Shown piece by piece: positions 42,553 through 52,420 of a stretch of 64,000 nt of DNA. The stretch is from positions 1 through 64,000 of the forward strand of contig JADCCX010000009.1 of NCBI GenBank assembly GCA_020252485.1, given 5' to 3'. This DNA comes from Methylocystis sp. Its GTDB lineage: Bacteria; Pseudomonadota; Alphaproteobacteria; Rhizobiales; Beijerinckiaceae. Every line of letters starts with the position of its first letter. Within the stretch, counting starts at the first letter, position 1. Below the pieces are notes generated by a model that was not told the origin of the DNA, did no database searches, and was given only the letters and a program-made list of their open reading frames with translations. The position numbers were made by a program, and so were the translations under genes.

Positions 42553-43790
42553 ACGGCACCGGCGTCATCGATCGCTTTCTCGAGGTCTTCACCCGCTACA
42601 TCGACTCAGGGTTCGGTCTGCTTGGCGGTGAGGTAGCTTTTCTGGCCGCAACCCTCATCGTCATCGACGTGACGCTCGCAGCGCTGTTCTGGGCCTGGGG
42701 CGCGGATGACGACATCATCGCGCGGCTCATCAAGAAGACGCTCTTTGTCGGCGTCTTCGCCTACATCATCGGCAACTGGAACTTCCTCGCGCAGGTCATC
42801 TTCGACTCGTTTGCAGGCCTTGGGCTTCAGGCCTCGGGGTCCTCGATCACCGCGCAGCAATTGCTGCAGCCCGGCCGCGTCGCGCAGGTCGGCATCGAGG
42901 CCGGACGGCCGCTGCTCGAATCCATCTCCGGTCTGATGGGCTACATCTCCTTTTTCCAGAACTTCATCCAGATCGCGATCCTGATGTTCGCCTGGGCGAT
43001 CGTCCTGCTCTCCTTCTTCGTGCTCGCGATCCAGCTCTTCGTCACGCTGATCGAGTTCAAGCTGACGACCCTTGCGGGCTTCGTGCTCGTGCCCTTTGGG
43101 CTCTTCGGCAAGACCGCCTTCCTCGCCGAGCGCGTGCTTGGCAATGTCGTGGCCTCGGGCGTCAAGGTGCTGGTGCTCGCCGTTATCGTTGGCATCGGCT
43201 CGACGCTGTTTTCCGAGTTCACGCGCGGCTTCAACGGGGCGCAGCCGACGATCGAAGACGCCATGGCCATCGTGTTGGCCGCGCTTGCGCTGCTGGGTTT
43301 GGGCATCTTCGGGCCCGGCATCGCCAACGGCCTGATCTCCGGCGGCCCGCAGCTTGGCGCTGGCGCCGCTGTCGGAACCGGCCTCGCTGCAGGCGGCGCC
43401 GTGGTCGCAGGTGGAGCCGCTGCAGCCGGCGCAGCCCGACTTGGCGCCGGCGCCATCAGTGGCGCTGCGCGTGGCGGGGCATATCTGGCGGGTGGTGCAG
43501 CCAGTGGTGGCAGCGTCGGAGTTGCGCAGGCCGCCGGTTCTGCGGTCGCCAGCCCCTTGCGCGCTGCCGGACGCAGCCTGGGCGACAGCTATGCCGCCGG
43601 CCGTGCAGCCGCGATGGGCGGTACGTCATCGGCATCCGCGTCTTCTGCTTCAGACGGTCCGCCCGCCTGGGCCAAGCGGATGAAGCGAGCGCAGAGCATG
43701 AGCCACGGCGTCTCGACGGTCGCCCACGCGGTGCGCTCCGGCGACGGCGGCGGATCCGGCACATCCATTCGCGTATCGGAGGAGCGGTGA
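42549..43790 (+). CDS. trbL: TrbL (VirB6-like) channel protein
   Basis: A 413-aa polytopic membrane protein. It begins TGVIDRFLEVFTRYIDSGFG and has five or more hydrophobic spans, including LSFFVLAIQLFVTLIEFKLT and GFVLVPFGLFGKTAFLAERV. The C-terminal ~130 residues are a glycine/alanine-rich repetitive tail (AAVGTGLAAGGAVVAGGAAA) typical for TrbL. Confidence 0.95.
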   Translation: MNGTGVIDRFLEVFTRYIDSGFGLLGGEVAFLAATLIVIDVTLAALFWAWGADDDIIARLIKKTLFVGVFAYIIGNWNFLAQVIFDSFAGLGLQASGSSITAQQLLQPGRVAQVGIEAGRPLLESISGLMGYISFFQNFIQIAILMFAWAIVLLSFFVLAIQLFVTLIEFKLTTLAGFVLVPFGLFGKTAFLAERVLGNVVASGVKVLVLAVIVGIGSTLFSEFTRGFNGAQPTIEDAMAIVLAALALLGLGIFGPGIANGLISGGPQLGAGAAVGTGLAAGGAVVAGGAAAAGAARLGAGAISGAARGGAYLAGGAASGGSVGVAQAAGSAVASPLRAAGRSLGDSYAAGRAAAMGGTSSASASSASDGPPAWAKRMKRAQSMSHGVSTVAHAVRSGDGGGSGTSIRVSEER

Positions 43791-44473
43791 TGTTCAAGAG
43801 ACCCAGCGTCCGCTACGGCCGCACACCCGAACCGGAGACGCCCTACCAGAAAGCCGCTCAGGCCTGGGATGAGCGCATTGGCTCCGCCCGCGTGCAGGCC
43901 AGGAACTGGCGGCTCATGGCGCTCGGCGAACTGGGGCTGATCGCCGGCCTGGCCGGCGCGCTGGTCTGGCAGTCAGCGCGCGGCACGGTCGTGCCCTGGG
44001 TCGTACAGGTCGACCGGCTTGGTCAGGCGCAGGCCGTCGCGCCGGCCGTCGCGGACTTCCGACCCACCGATCCCCAGATCGCCTGGCATCTCGCCCGCTT
44101 CATCGAGCAGGTCCGCTCCATCCCGGCCGACCCCGTCATCGTGCGGCAGCACTGGCTGCGCGCCTACGACTTCACGACCGACCGCGGCGCTCTCGCGCTC
44201 AACGACTATGCCCGCGCCAATGATCCGTTCGCCAAGGTCGGGCAGCGCCAAGTCTCGGTCGAGGTCTCCAGCGTCATCCGCGCCTCCGACGACAGTTTCC
44301 GCGTCGCCTGGGTCGAGCGAACCTTCGAGAACGGCCAACTCGCCAAGACCGAACGCTGGACCGCGATCCTGACGCTTGTCGTCCAGCCGCCGCGCGACGC
44401 CGAGCGCCTCCGCAAGAACCCGCTCGGCATCTTTGTCCACGCCATCAACTGGTCACGGGAGCTCGGCCAATGA
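43790..44473 (+). CDS. trbF: TrbF (VirB8-like) transfer protein
   Basis: ATG 43790 (or the GTG one codon earlier) gives 227 aa. A membrane helix near residue 45 (LMALGELGLIAGLAGALVWQ) is followed by the VirB8 domain: VQVDRLGQAQAVAPA, RSIPADPVIVRQHWLRAYDF and AVERTFENGQLAKTERW-like sequence. It is a periplasmic core component. Confidence 0.95.
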   Translation: MFKRPSVRYGRTPEPETPYQKAAQAWDERIGSARVQARNWRLMALGELGLIAGLAGALVWQSARGTVVPWVVQVDRLGQAQAVAPAVADFRPTDPQIAWHLARFIEQVRSIPADPVIVRQHWLRAYDFTTDRGALALNDYARANDPFAKVGQRQVSVEVSSVIRASDDSFRVAWVERTFENGQLAKTERWTAILTLVVQPPRDAERLRKNPLGIFVHAINWSRELGQ

Positions 44474-45528
44474 CCCCAGCACGTCCCGCTTCGCTTGCAC
44501 TCTCACTCCTCGCCGCGACTGCGCTCGCCGGTTGCGCCACCTGGACGCCGCCCGAGATCGCATACGACAACGATCCTGTTCCGGCGACGCTGGTCCCGGA
44601 GCCGCCGCGCCCGGTGCAGGTGGTCGAGGTCCCACGGCCCTTGCCGTTGCCGGGGCAACTTCAGAGGGTCGAGGCACGGCGCGCAACGCCGGAAGCGCCC
44701 GAACCGACCACCCGCGTCAAGGAGGCCAACGCCTCGGCCCGCGTGCAGCCCGTCCGTGCGGGCTTCCTCAACGCCGTGCAGGTCTACCCCTTCTCGGCCG
44801 GCGCGCTCTATCAGGTCTACACCGCGCCGGGCCAAGTCACCTCGATCATGCTGCAGGAGGGCGAGAGCCTTGTCGGCACAGGGCCCGTCGCGGCAGGCGA
44901 CACGGTGCGCTGGATCATCGGCGACACCGAGAGCGGAACCGGCGCGAGCCGCCGCGTGCACATCATCGTCAAGCCGACCCGGCCGGACCTGATGACCAAC
45001 ATGATCATCAACACCGACAGGCGCACCTATCATCTCGAACTGCGCTCGACCGACCGGACCTACATGGCGTCGGTTTCCTGGCAATATCCGCAGGACGCGC
45101 TGATCGCGCTGCGCCGCCAGAACACCGCCGCGGAAGCTGCCGCGCCGGTCGCGCAAACCTATGACGTCTCGCGGCTGCGCTTCCGCTATGTGATCGAGGG
45201 CGACACCCCACCCTGGCGGCCACTGCGCGCCTTCGACGATGGGCGGCAGGTGTTCATCGAGTTCCCGCGCGGCATCGGACAGGGCGAGCTGCCGCCACTC
45301 TTCGTCATTGGGCCGGAGGGCCAGGGCCAGCTCGTCAACTACCGCGTCCGGCAGAACCACATAATCGTCGACCGGCTCTTCGCCGCCGCCGAACTCCGTC
45401 TTGGCCAGCGCCAGCAGACGGTGCGGATCGTGCGCACCGATGGCGTCCGGCGCGGCCTGTTCGGCAGCCATCAGGATGCAGCCACCCCGGCCGATCCAGT
45501 TGGACGTGGTGAAGGTGGGGGCTCGTGA
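44470..45528 (+). CDS. trbG: TrbG (VirB9-like) transfer protein
   Basis: A 352-aa lipoprotein-like precursor (signal with TALAGCATW). The C-terminal VirB9 domain shows YHLELRSTDRTYMASVSWQY, VFIEFPRGIGQGELPPLFVI and NYRVRQNHIIVDRLFAAAEL. It forms the outer ring of the core complex with TrbI and overlaps both neighbours. Confidence 0.95.
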   Translation: MTPARPASLALSLLAATALAGCATWTPPEIAYDNDPVPATLVPEPPRPVQVVEVPRPLPLPGQLQRVEARRATPEAPEPTTRVKEANASARVQPVRAGFLNAVQVYPFSAGALYQVYTAPGQVTSIMLQEGESLVGTGPVAAGDTVRWIIGDTESGTGASRRVHIIVKPTRPDLMTNMIINTDRRTYHLELRSTDRTYMASVSWQYPQDALIALRRQNTAAEAAAPVAQTYDVSRLRFRYVIEGDTPPWRPLRAFDDGRQVFIEFPRGIGQGELPPLFVIGPEGQGQLVNYRVRQNHIIVDRLFAAAELRLGQRQQTVRIVRTDGVRRGLFGSHQDAATPADPVGRGEGGGS

Positions 45529-46757
45529 TGAGCGGGGCCGACACTGGCTCCAACCCCGCGGGCGGTGCGGGCTCGGAGCGTGAGATTGCTCAGGCGCTGC
45601 GCCTGCGGCCCGATCCGCCGCGCGTGATGCGTCTGTCGCGCAAGGTGCTGATCGGGCTTGGCGTCGTGGCTGGCCTCGGCGTCGGCGGCGCGCTGATCCT
45701 CGCCCTCCAGGGACGCTCCGGGCGCGATGCGCCTTCTGAGCTCTACTCGACTGACCGCAACCCGCAGGCCGATGGGCTCGCCAACCTGCCGCGCGACTAT
45801 GCGGGCATCCCCCAACTCGGCCCGCCGCTGCCCGGCGATCTTGGCCGGCCGATCCTGCGCGCGCAGGAGCGTGGCCAGCCCGTGGCACCGCCGCCTATCG
45901 CGGCAGCGCCGGGCCCCGACCCGGCCGAACAGCGCCGGTTGCAGGAGATCGAGGCAGCGCGCCTTGCCCGGGTATTCTTCGAGACCGAAGGGCGCACCCG
46001 CACACCTGGCGATGGCATGGCGCCGCCGCCGACCGCGATGCCCGGCAGCATCCCGGCGCCTGCACCGAATCCGTTCGGTTTCGATGCCGGAATCGGACCG
46101 CCGCGCACGCCGGACGCGGCCGAACGGCAACTCGCCTTCGTCAATGCGCCTGTCGACCGGCGCACGGCGTCGCCCGACCGCCTGCAGGCGCCGCCAAGCC
46201 CCTTCGTCATCCAGGCAGGCGCAGTCATCCCGGCCGCACTCGTTACTGGCCTTCGTTCCGATCTGCCCGGACAGATCACCGCGCAGGTCACCGAGAACGT
46301 CTTCGACAGCCCCACAGGCCGTCATCTTCTGATCCCGCAGGGTGCGCGCCTGATCGGCACTTACGACAACCGGGTCAGCTTCGGCCAAAGCCGGGTGCTG
46401 CTGGTCTGGACCCGCATGATCCTGCCGAACGGCCGCTCGATTGTGCTCGAACGCATGCCGGGCGCAGACGAACAAGGCTTCTCCGGCCTCGAGGACGGCG
46501 TCGACTACCATTGGGGCCGGCTCTTCCTCGCCGCCGGCCTCTCAACCCTGCTCGGCGTCGGGCTCGAACTCGGGAGCAGCAACGAGAGCGACGTCGCCCG
46601 CGCGATCCGCGAGAGCGGTCAGGATACGGTCGGGCGCACCGGCGAGGAAATCGTGCGCCGTCAACTCAGCGTCCAGCCGACGCTCACCGTCCGGCCCGGC
46701 TTCCCGGTTCGGGTCATCGTCAACCGCGACCTGATCCTCGAACCTTACAGGAGCTGA
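45528..46757 (+). CDS. trbI: TrbI (VirB10-like) transfer protein
   Basis: ATG 45528 (or the GTG one codon earlier) gives 409 aa. An N-terminal membrane helix (VLIGLGVVAGLGVGGALILA) and a proline-rich spacer precede the VirB10 domain: VIQAGAVIPAALVTGLRSDL, LLIPQGARLIGTYDNRVSFG and VTVRPGFPVRVIVNRDLIL-like end. It spans both membranes. Confidence 0.96.
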   Translation: MSGADTGSNPAGGAGSEREIAQALRLRPDPPRVMRLSRKVLIGLGVVAGLGVGGALILALQGRSGRDAPSELYSTDRNPQADGLANLPRDYAGIPQLGPPLPGDLGRPILRAQERGQPVAPPPIAAAPGPDPAEQRRLQEIEAARLARVFFETEGRTRTPGDGMAPPPTAMPGSIPAPAPNPFGFDAGIGPPRTPDAAERQLAFVNAPVDRRTASPDRLQAPPSPFVIQAGAVIPAALVTGLRSDLPGQITAQVTENVFDSPTGRHLLIPQGARLIGTYDNRVSFGQSRVLLVWTRMILPNGRSIVLERMPGADEQGFSGLEDGVDYHWGRLFLAAGLSTLLGVGLELGSSNESDVARAIRESGQDTVGRTGEEIVRRQLSVQPTLTVRPGFPVRVIVNRDLILEPYRS

Positions 46758-46760
46758 CCG

Positions 46761-46988
46761 ATGAGCAAGCTCAAGCTCGGGCCGATCCCTGACGACAAGC
46801 CGGTGAAGATCGCGCTGGAACTCCCGGCCGCACTTCACCGTGACCTCGTCGCCTATGCCGAAGCGCTCTCGCGCCAGTCCGGCCAACCGGTCGATCCGGC
46901 CCGCCTGATCGCGCCGATGCTGGAGCACTTCATGCGCAACGATCGCGGGTTTCGCCGGGGCGCGGCCAAGCCCGAGACGGGCCCATAA
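46761..46988 (+). CDS. DUF2274 domain protein
   Basis: A 75-aa protein, KLKLGPIPDDKPVKIALELP with HRDLVAYAEALSRQSGQPVD and LIAPMLEHFMRNDRGF, the DUF2274 signature. In rhizobial ICEs and related plasmids this gene always follows trbI, 3 nt away here. It looks like a ribbon-helix-helix protein and may regulate the trb operon, but this is not established. Confidence 0.9.
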   Translation: MSKLKLGPIPDDKPVKIALELPAALHRDLVAYAEALSRQSGQPVDPARLIAPMLEHFMRNDRGFRRGAAKPETGP

Positions 46989-47080
46989 AGGCAGTATCGA
47001 CGCATTTGCATTTACGAAAGGGTGGAAGACGTGTATACGGAGCGCGATCACCGACAAGCAAAAAATACGAGCAATTGCCC

Positions 47081-47320
47081 ATGCCGCTCAACATCCGCGA
47101 TCCCCGCGCCGCAGAACTCGCCCGCGATCTTGCCCGGCGGCGCGGCACGACCATGACGCAGGCGATCATCGGCGCGCTCGAGGCCGAGATCGAACGTGAA
47201 CGCGCAGCAAAGCCGCTCGCCGAGCGTCTGCTCGCCATCGCCAACCATCTGCATGCCAAAGCGCGGCCCGGCGGGCGGCGCATGAGCCGCGATGAGATCG
47301 ATGATCTCTGGGGGCAATGA
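47081..47320 (+). CDS. vapB: VapB-type antitoxin
   Basis: ATG 47081 gives 79 aa. The start MPLNIRDPRAAELARDLARR with TTMTQAIIGALEAEIERER is the PSK/Rv0623-type VapB, with an N-terminal ribbon-helix-helix. It is followed 6 nt later by its VapC toxin. Such a pair at the end of the trb operon would stabilise the element in the host. Confidence 0.9.
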   Translation: MPLNIRDPRAAELARDLARRRGTTMTQAIIGALEAEIERERAAKPLAERLLAIANHLHAKARPGGRRMSRDEIDDLWGQ

Positions 47321-47326
47321 ACAGGA

Positions 47327-47752
47327 ATGTTCATCGATAGCTCCGCCTTGATCGCGCTTCTGGCGAAAGAACCGGACGGCCGCCGGGTCACTGAAGCGAT
47401 CAGGCGCGCTGAACAACGTCTGACGCTGCCCATCGTCAGGCTGGAAACCGCGATGGTCCTTTCGACCCTGCTCAGGGTCGAACCAGACGATGCGAATGCG
47501 GCGATCACAGATGTGTTCGAGGAATGCGGCGTGTCGGTCGTTCCCGTCACTGATGAAATGGCAAACGAAGCCGTTTCTGCCTTCGCCCGATTTGGGAAGG
47601 GCCGCGGACACCCGGCCCGGCTGAACTTCGCGGACTGCCTGGTCTATGCGGCAGCCAAAACCCTTGATTTACCGCTGCTGTTCATCGGCGACGACTTCAC
47701 CCGCACGGACATCGTGAGCGTGCTCGACGATCCGCGCCCGATGACGCTCTGA
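47327..47752 (+). CDS. vapC: VapC PIN-domain toxin ribonuclease
   Basis: A 141-aa PIN domain. Acidic residues expected in the active site are at MFIDSSALIALL (Asp4), RLETAMVL, NFADCLVYAAAK and GDDFTRTDI, so the nuclease looks intact. It would cleave specific RNAs unless bound by VapB. The pair lies 93 bp after DUF2274. Confidence 0.92.
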   Translation: MFIDSSALIALLAKEPDGRRVTEAIRRAEQRLTLPIVRLETAMVLSTLLRVEPDDANAAITDVFEECGVSVVPVTDEMANEAVSAFARFGKGRGHPARLNFADCLVYAAAKTLDLPLLFIGDDFTRTDIVSVLDDPRPMTL

Positions 47753-47758
47753 ATTCAC

Positions 47759-48700
47759 CTACTGAACCGGCTTCGGAAACCGCTTCTTCAAGAGAGCCAC
47801 GAAGCGGCGCAGTGCAGGATTGTCGTTCGACGGTAGCCATACGGCATAAAGCGGGATCGCGGCTCCCGGCTCCCCGATCGGCACGAAAGCGAACCCCGGG
47901 GTGTTCGCGAACCCGGACGAGGCCGGGGCGACCGTGACGCCCGCACCGGAGGCGATCAGGCTCAGAATGCCTTCGCGCGAGCACTTGTGGATCGCAAACT
48001 GCGGCACATGGCCGGTCTGGGCGGTCAGATGATCCTTGAGCGAGACCCAGTCATCCTGATCGCCAACCAGAATCGGGTGAGCCAGCAGGTCCGGCCATGA
48101 GGCCTCGGTCATGCCCTCGGCCTTCTCGGCAGGGAGAACCAGCATCATCTGCTCAGTCCAGACGCGCCATTGATCGAGACCTTCCAAAGGCTGACGCCCG
48201 GCGAGAAACCCTATGTCGATCTCCCGGTCGAACACCGCCGCCGCGATCCGCGCCGACCCGCCTTCGCGAACGCCCAGGCTGACCTCCGGAGCAGCCGCCT
48301 TGAAGGCTTTCATGGTCGCTTGCGCCTGGCCGTTCGCGATCGTCCAGATTAGCCCGATCTGCACCATGCCTTCCTTGCCGGCGCCGGCTGCCCCAGCCCT
48401 CATGACCGCCGCGTCAAGTTCGCCCAGCACGCGATCCACAGTGTCGAGGAAAGCCGTCGCCGCGTTGGTCGGCCTTGCCCCGTTCGCCATGCGATGGAAG
48501 AGCGAAACGCCGAGATGATCTTCGAGGGCCCGTACTCGGCGGCTCAGGATCGAAGGCTGCAGATCGAGGATCGCCGCCGCGCTGCGGAAACTCCCCGCTT
48601 CCCGGACGACGAGGCAAGCACGCAGACCCCCGATATCGAGAGGGTCACCTCTCGATCGGCGTCGCTGCCTGACCTTCGTGCCTTCACGGCCTTGCGCCAT
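47759..48700 (-). CDS. LysR-family regulator at the ICE end
   Basis: A 313-aa protein. The N-terminal winged HTH has VREAGSFRSAAAILDLQPSI and LSRRVRALEDHLGVSLFHR; the C-terminal domain binds an unknown inducer. LysR genes often follow trb clusters of this ICE family. It converges on vapC with only 6 bp between stops. Its target is unknown. Confidence 0.92.
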   Translation of the reverse strand: MAQGREGTKVRQRRRSRGDPLDIGGLRACLVVREAGSFRSAAAILDLQPSILSRRVRALEDHLGVSLFHRMANGARPTNAATAFLDTVDRVLGELDAAVMRAGAAGAGKEGMVQIGLIWTIANGQAQATMKAFKAAAPEVSLGVREGGSARIAAAVFDREIDIGFLAGRQPLEGLDQWRVWTEQMMLVLPAEKAEGMTEASWPDLLAHPILVGDQDDWVSLKDHLTAQTGHVPQFAIHKCSREGILSLIASGAGVTVAPASSGFANTPGFAFVPIGEPGAAIPLYAVWLPSNDNPALRRFVALLKKRFPKPVQ

Positions 48701-48938
48701 GGGTGTCGATCTCCAACACCCCCCGAACGGTCATCATACGATCGGACAAGCGAGAAGACCAAATCAGGGCGAATGCGGGCGATGAAGCACCATTTAGCGC
48801 GCCCGAATCGACCCTCCCCAGGACTCCGGAACGCTCCGGAATTTCCTTCCAACTGCTTCCGTGGTGCTTCCGTGCGCACAAAATGAGGCCGAGGCCTCAA
48901 GGGGCCTCTTGCCAAGTCATTCAAAACATGAGAGAAAA
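48701..48938. other. ICE end region without genes, with repeated TGCTTCCGTG motif
   Basis: A 238-bp region between the LysR gene and the tRNA. TGCTTCCGTG occurs twice as direct repeats at 48854-48863 and 48865-48874, and a 9-bp inverted copy (GAAGCACCA) lies at 48784-48792. A GAGGCC/GGCCTC hairpin (48891-48908) on the reverse strand could end tRNA transcription. Short repeats next to a tRNA attachment site resemble integrase or excisionase arm sites. Confidence 0.45.
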
Positions 48939-49018
<80 letters not shown>

Positions 49019-49090
49019 ATTCGGGCATAACCGATCCGCCCTTGAAGGGCAATGGCGACGGCGGGCGCTTTCCGCCAAAGCGGAATGCGC

Positions 49091-50068
49091 TCAAAGGCCG
49101 TCGAACAGGGCGCTGGAAATGTAGCGCTCGGCGAAGCTCGGGATGATGACGACGACATTCTTGCCGGCCATGCCGTCGCGGGCCGCCACTTCGAGCGCGG
49201 CGGCCATCGCGGCGCCGGACGAGATGCCGCCGGGTATGCCCTCCGTTCGGGCGAGCAGGCGCGAGGTGTCGAAGGCGGTCTGGTTTCCGACCGTGATCAC
49301 CTCGTCGATCAGGCCGCGCTGCAGGATCGCTGGCACGAAGCCCGCGCCGATGCCCTGGATCTTGTGGGGGCCGGGCTGGCCGCCGGAGAGCACCGGCGAA
49401 TCCTCCGGCTCCACGGCGATGAGGCGGATAGCGGGATTGCGGGCCTTCAGCACCGACCCCACGCCGGTGATCGTGCCGCCGGTGCCGACGCCGGCGATGA
49501 AGACATCGACCTTGCCTTCGGTATCGTTCCAGATTTCCTCGGCGGTGGTGGCGCGGTGGATGGCCGGGTTGGCCGCATTCTCGAATTGCTGCGGAATGAT
49601 CGAACCCTTGATCTCGCGCTGCAGCTCCTCGGCCCGGGCGATGGCGCCGCGCATGCCCTGGGCGGCCGGCGTCAGCACCAGTTCGGCGCCAAGGAAGGCC
49701 AGCATCTTGCGCCGCTCGATCGACATCGTTTCAGGCATCGTGAGGATCAGCCGATAGCCGCGCGCTGCCGCCACATAGGCCAGCGCGATGCCGGTGTTGC
49801 CCGAGGTTGGCTCGATCAGCGCGCCGCCCGGCTTCAAGGCTCCTGAGGCTTCGAGCGCATCGATCATTGAGACGCCGATGCGGTCCTTGACGCTGGAAAG
49901 CGGGTTGAAGAACTCGAGCTTGGCCAGAATCGCCGCATTGGCGTTCCGCATCGCTGCGAGGCGCCCGATGCGCACCAGCGGCGTATCGCCGATTGTCTCG
50001 GTGATCGACTGGAAGATGCGGCCGCGGCCGGGCTTGCGGAGGGATGTCGAGGTGGAAGAGGCGTTCAT
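49091..50068 (-). CDS. cysK: Cysteine synthase A (O-acetylserine sulfhydrylase)
   Basis: A 325-aa PLP enzyme with the lysine in [11 protein letters not shown], the substrate loop [13 protein letters not shown] and [15 protein letters not shown]. The C-terminus has [15 protein letters not shown]. It makes cysteine from O-acetylserine and sulfide. It is the last gene of a chromosomal operon and follows an Rrf2 regulator. Confidence 0.95.
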   Translation of the reverse strand: MNASSTSTSLRKPGRGRIFQSITETIGDTPLVRIGRLAAMRNANAAILAKLEFFNPLSSVKDRIGVSMIDALEASGALKPGGALIEPTSGNTGIALAYVAAARGYRLILTMPETMSIERRKMLAFLGAELVLTPAAQGMRGAIARAEELQREIKGSIIPQQFENAANPAIHRATTAEEIWNDTEGKVDVFIAGVGTGGTITGVGSVLKARNPAIRLIAVEPEDSPVLSGGQPGPHKIQGIGAGFVPAILQRGLIDEVITVGNQTAFDTSRLLARTEGIPGGISSGAAMAAALEVAARDGMAGKNVVVIIPSFAERYISSALFDGL

Positions 50069-50148
50069 GGCTGAGCTCCAGGGACCGTACTTTCCCGGAA
50101 CTCTAGATATTTTACAAGCGTCTGTCGATAGTTTTTGTTATCTACGTC

Positions 50149-50604
50149 TCAGATCGTAAAATCTACGCTGGACGCCGGGTCGCCGGCAAACACACGCTTT
50201 TCCTCCGCCCTCTGGCACAATTCCTCGATCGTGTAGCCGTCAAGGCTGGCCAGAAACGATTCGCCGGCCTTCTTCACCGCCGGTCCGACGACGACATCGA
50301 CGAGCTGCGATTCCGGTTCAACATAATCATCCTCGTCCGTCTGCGAGGACATCGCCGCGCGGACGACATCGCCGGCGGTGATCTTGCGGCGCTCCTTGGC
50401 GAGTTCGTAGCCGCCGCGGGGGCCCCGCACGCCCTTGAGGATGCCGGAGCGCACAAGCGCCTGCAGCAATGTCTCAAGATGGCGCGGCGGCAGATGGTGC
50501 CGCGCGGCAAGCATCTTGGCGGCCACCGGCCCCGGGCGGGCGTGCATGGCGATATCCACAACGGCAGCAATGCCCAGCATGCTGCGCCGCGACAACAGGA
50601 TCAT
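50149..50604 (-). CDS. Rrf2-family regulator (CymR-like)
   Basis: The start at 50604 gives 151 aa (MILLSRRSMLGIAAVVDIAM). The winged helix contains LPPRHLETLLQALVRSGILK and GVRGPRGGYELAKERRKITA. The three clustered cysteines of IscR are absent, so it should not bind an Fe-S cluster. It sits directly upstream of cysK, like CymR-type regulators that work together with CysK to sense cysteine supply. Confidence 0.9.
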   Translation of the reverse strand: MILLSRRSMLGIAAVVDIAMHARPGPVAAKMLAARHHLPPRHLETLLQALVRSGILKGVRGPRGGYELAKERRKITAGDVVRAAMSSQTDEDDYVEPESQLVDVVVGPAVKKAGESFLASLDGYTIEELCQRAEEKRVFAGDPASSVDFTI

Positions 50605-50620
50605 TCGATCATCCCTTTCG

Positions 50621-51097
50621 TTATGCTCCCGTCGATCCAAACCCGCCATCGCCGCGCCCGCTTGGCGCAAGTTCGGCAACGATGGTCAGCTCCGCCAGAG
50701 TCACGGGCGCCACGATCAGCTGGGCGATGCGCATCCCCCGCGTGATCACGAACGGCCCGCTCCCGTGGTTGATCAGGAGAACCTTGATTTCACCCCGGTA
50801 ATCCGCATCCACCGTGCCTGGCGCATTCAGGACCGTGACCCCGAACTTGACCGCCAGCCCGGAGCGCGGACGCACCTGAGCTTCGTATCCTTCAGGCAAT
50901 TGGAGCGCGAGGCCGGTCGGGACAAGGGCTCTTTCACTCTTTCCCAGCGTAATATGCTCGTCGGAAGCAATGGCGGCCTGTAAATCCAGTCCCGCAGCGC
51001 CAGCAGTCTGGAATGCAGGCAAGGGCAGCCCCAACCCGTGGGGCAACTGGACGACAGGAACGCGCAGGGATGCTGTCGCTTGCGGAGACGCGTTCAT
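50621..51097 (-). CDS. dut: Deoxyuridine 5'-triphosphate nucleotidohydrolase
   Basis: A 158-aa dUTPase with all five motifs: [54 protein letters not shown] and the C-terminal [10 protein letters not shown]. It converts dUTP to dUMP. It overlaps the coaBC stop by 4 nt. Confidence 0.96.
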   Translation of the reverse strand: MNASPQATASLRVPVVQLPHGLGLPLPAFQTAGAAGLDLQAAIASDEHITLGKSERALVPTGLALQLPEGYEAQVRPRSGLAVKFGVTVLNAPGTVDADYRGEIKVLLINHGSGPFVITRGMRIAQLIVAPVTLAELTIVAELAPSGRGDGGFGSTGA

Positions 51098-52386
51098 TTC
51101 GCAAGCATTGCCGCCAGACGCGCGACCAGCCGTTCGGCAATCGCCTCCTTGCCCATCGTCGGCCAGCTTTCGATGCCATCGCGGTCGATGAGATGTACGG
51201 TGTTCGTCGCCTGTCCCATGACCCCGCCTGGTGTTTCACCTGAGGTGCTGACATCATTGGCGACGATGAGATCACATCCCTTGCGGGCGAGCTTCGCCTT
51301 TGCGTGAGCGAGGACATCGGTCGTTTCGGCAGCGAATCCGACGACCAGCCGGGGCCGTGCAACCGTGCGGCGGGCCACGCCCGCCAGGATATCCGGGTTC
51401 TCGACCAGCGTCAGTTCCGATGGGTTTCCATGGCCCTTCTTCAGCTTCTGGCCGGCAACGTCCCCTGTCCGCCAGTCGGCGACGGCGGCCGCGCCGATGA
51501 AGATGTCGCAGGGCATGGCCCGATCGACGGCGTCCTGCATCTCGCGCGCCGTCTCGACATGGACCGTCGTCACGCCGAAAGGGTCAGGCAAGGCCACAGG
51601 GCCCGATACGAGTGTCACGCGTGCGCCCGCGGCCGCAGCCGCGGCGGCGATGGCGTGGCCCTGCTTGCCCGACGAGCGGTTGGCGATGTACCGGACGGGA
51701 TCGATCGGCTCATGGGTCGGGCCGGAGGTGACGATCACATGCCGCCCGCTGAGCGGCCTGCGCCCGCTGTCGCCCGCGTCGGCCCAGGCGCCGTCCGGCA
51801 GCGGGATCAGCGTGTCGCCGGAAAGCATCGTCTCGATCGCCGCGAGAATGGCGGGGGGTTCCGCCAGCCGTCCGACGCCGAACTCGCCGCAGGCCATGGA
51901 GCCGGAGGCCGGTCCGATGAAGGTCACGCCGTCGGCCGTCAACCGCTCGACGTTGCGCCGCGTCGCCGGATGGGCCCACATCCTGAGGTTCATGGCGGGC
52001 GCCGCGAGCACTTTCTTGTCCGTGGCGAGCAGCAGCGTCGTGGCGAGATCATCCGCCAGGCCATGGGCCATTTTCGCCAGCAGATTGGCCGTCGCGGGCG
52101 CCACCACCACGAGGTCGGCGTCCCGCGACAGCTCGATATGGCCCATTTCGGCCTCGTCGGTCAGCGAGAACAATTCGCCATAGACCTTATCGCCCGTCAC
52201 CGAGCCCAGCGACAGCGGCGTCACGAATTCGCCGGCGGTTTTGGTCATGACCGCCCGCACCAGCAGGCCCTTTCTGCGGATGAGGCGGCAGAGATCAAGA
52301 ACCTTGTAGGCGGCGATGCCGCCGCCGACGATCAGCAGGATGCGCTTTGGCTGCAAGGAATTGGGCTGCAAGGAATTGGGCTGCAA
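51094..52386 (-). CDS. coaBC: Bifunctional CoaBC (phosphopantothenoylcysteine synthase/decarboxylase)
   Basis: About 430 aa. The flavin-dependent decarboxylase half has [20 protein letters not shown] and the PMN motif APAMNLRMW with active-site [12 protein letters not shown]. The CTP-dependent synthase half has [20 protein letters not shown]. It makes 4'-phosphopantetheine in CoA synthesis from cysteine. The start is ambiguous: a 15-bp tandem repeat creates TTG codons at 52386, 52371 and 52356. Confidence 0.95.
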   Translation of the reverse strand: MQPNSLQPNSLQPKRILLIVGGGIAAYKVLDLCRLIRRKGLLVRAVMTKTAGEFVTPLSLGSVTGDKVYGELFSLTDEAEMGHIELSRDADLVVVAPATANLLAKMAHGLADDLATTLLLATDKKVLAAPAMNLRMWAHPATRRNVERLTADGVTFIGPASGSMACGEFGVGRLAEPPAILAAIETMLSGDTLIPLPDGAWADAGDSGRRPLSGRHVIVTSGPTHEPIDPVRYIANRSSGKQGHAIAAAAAAAGARVTLVSGPVALPDPFGVTTVHVETAREMQDAVDRAMPCDIFIGAAAVADWRTGDVAGQKLKKGHGNPSELTLVENPDILAGVARRTVARPRLVVGFAAETTDVLAHAKAKLARKGCDLIVANDVSTSGETPGGVMGQATNTVHLIDRDGIESWPTMGKEAIAERLVARLAAMLAK

Positions 52387-52390
52387 GGAA
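52351..52390. repeat. 15-bp tandem repeat at the coaBC start
   Basis: CTGCAAGGAATTGGG is present at 52351-52365 and 52366-52380, with a partial copy at 52381-52390. On the coding strand each unit offers an in-frame TTG and encodes LQPNS, so the N-terminus can vary by five residues per unit. Confidence 0.85.
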
Positions 52391-52420
52391 AGGGTCCCGG
52401 CTGGAGAGCAATGAACCTCT

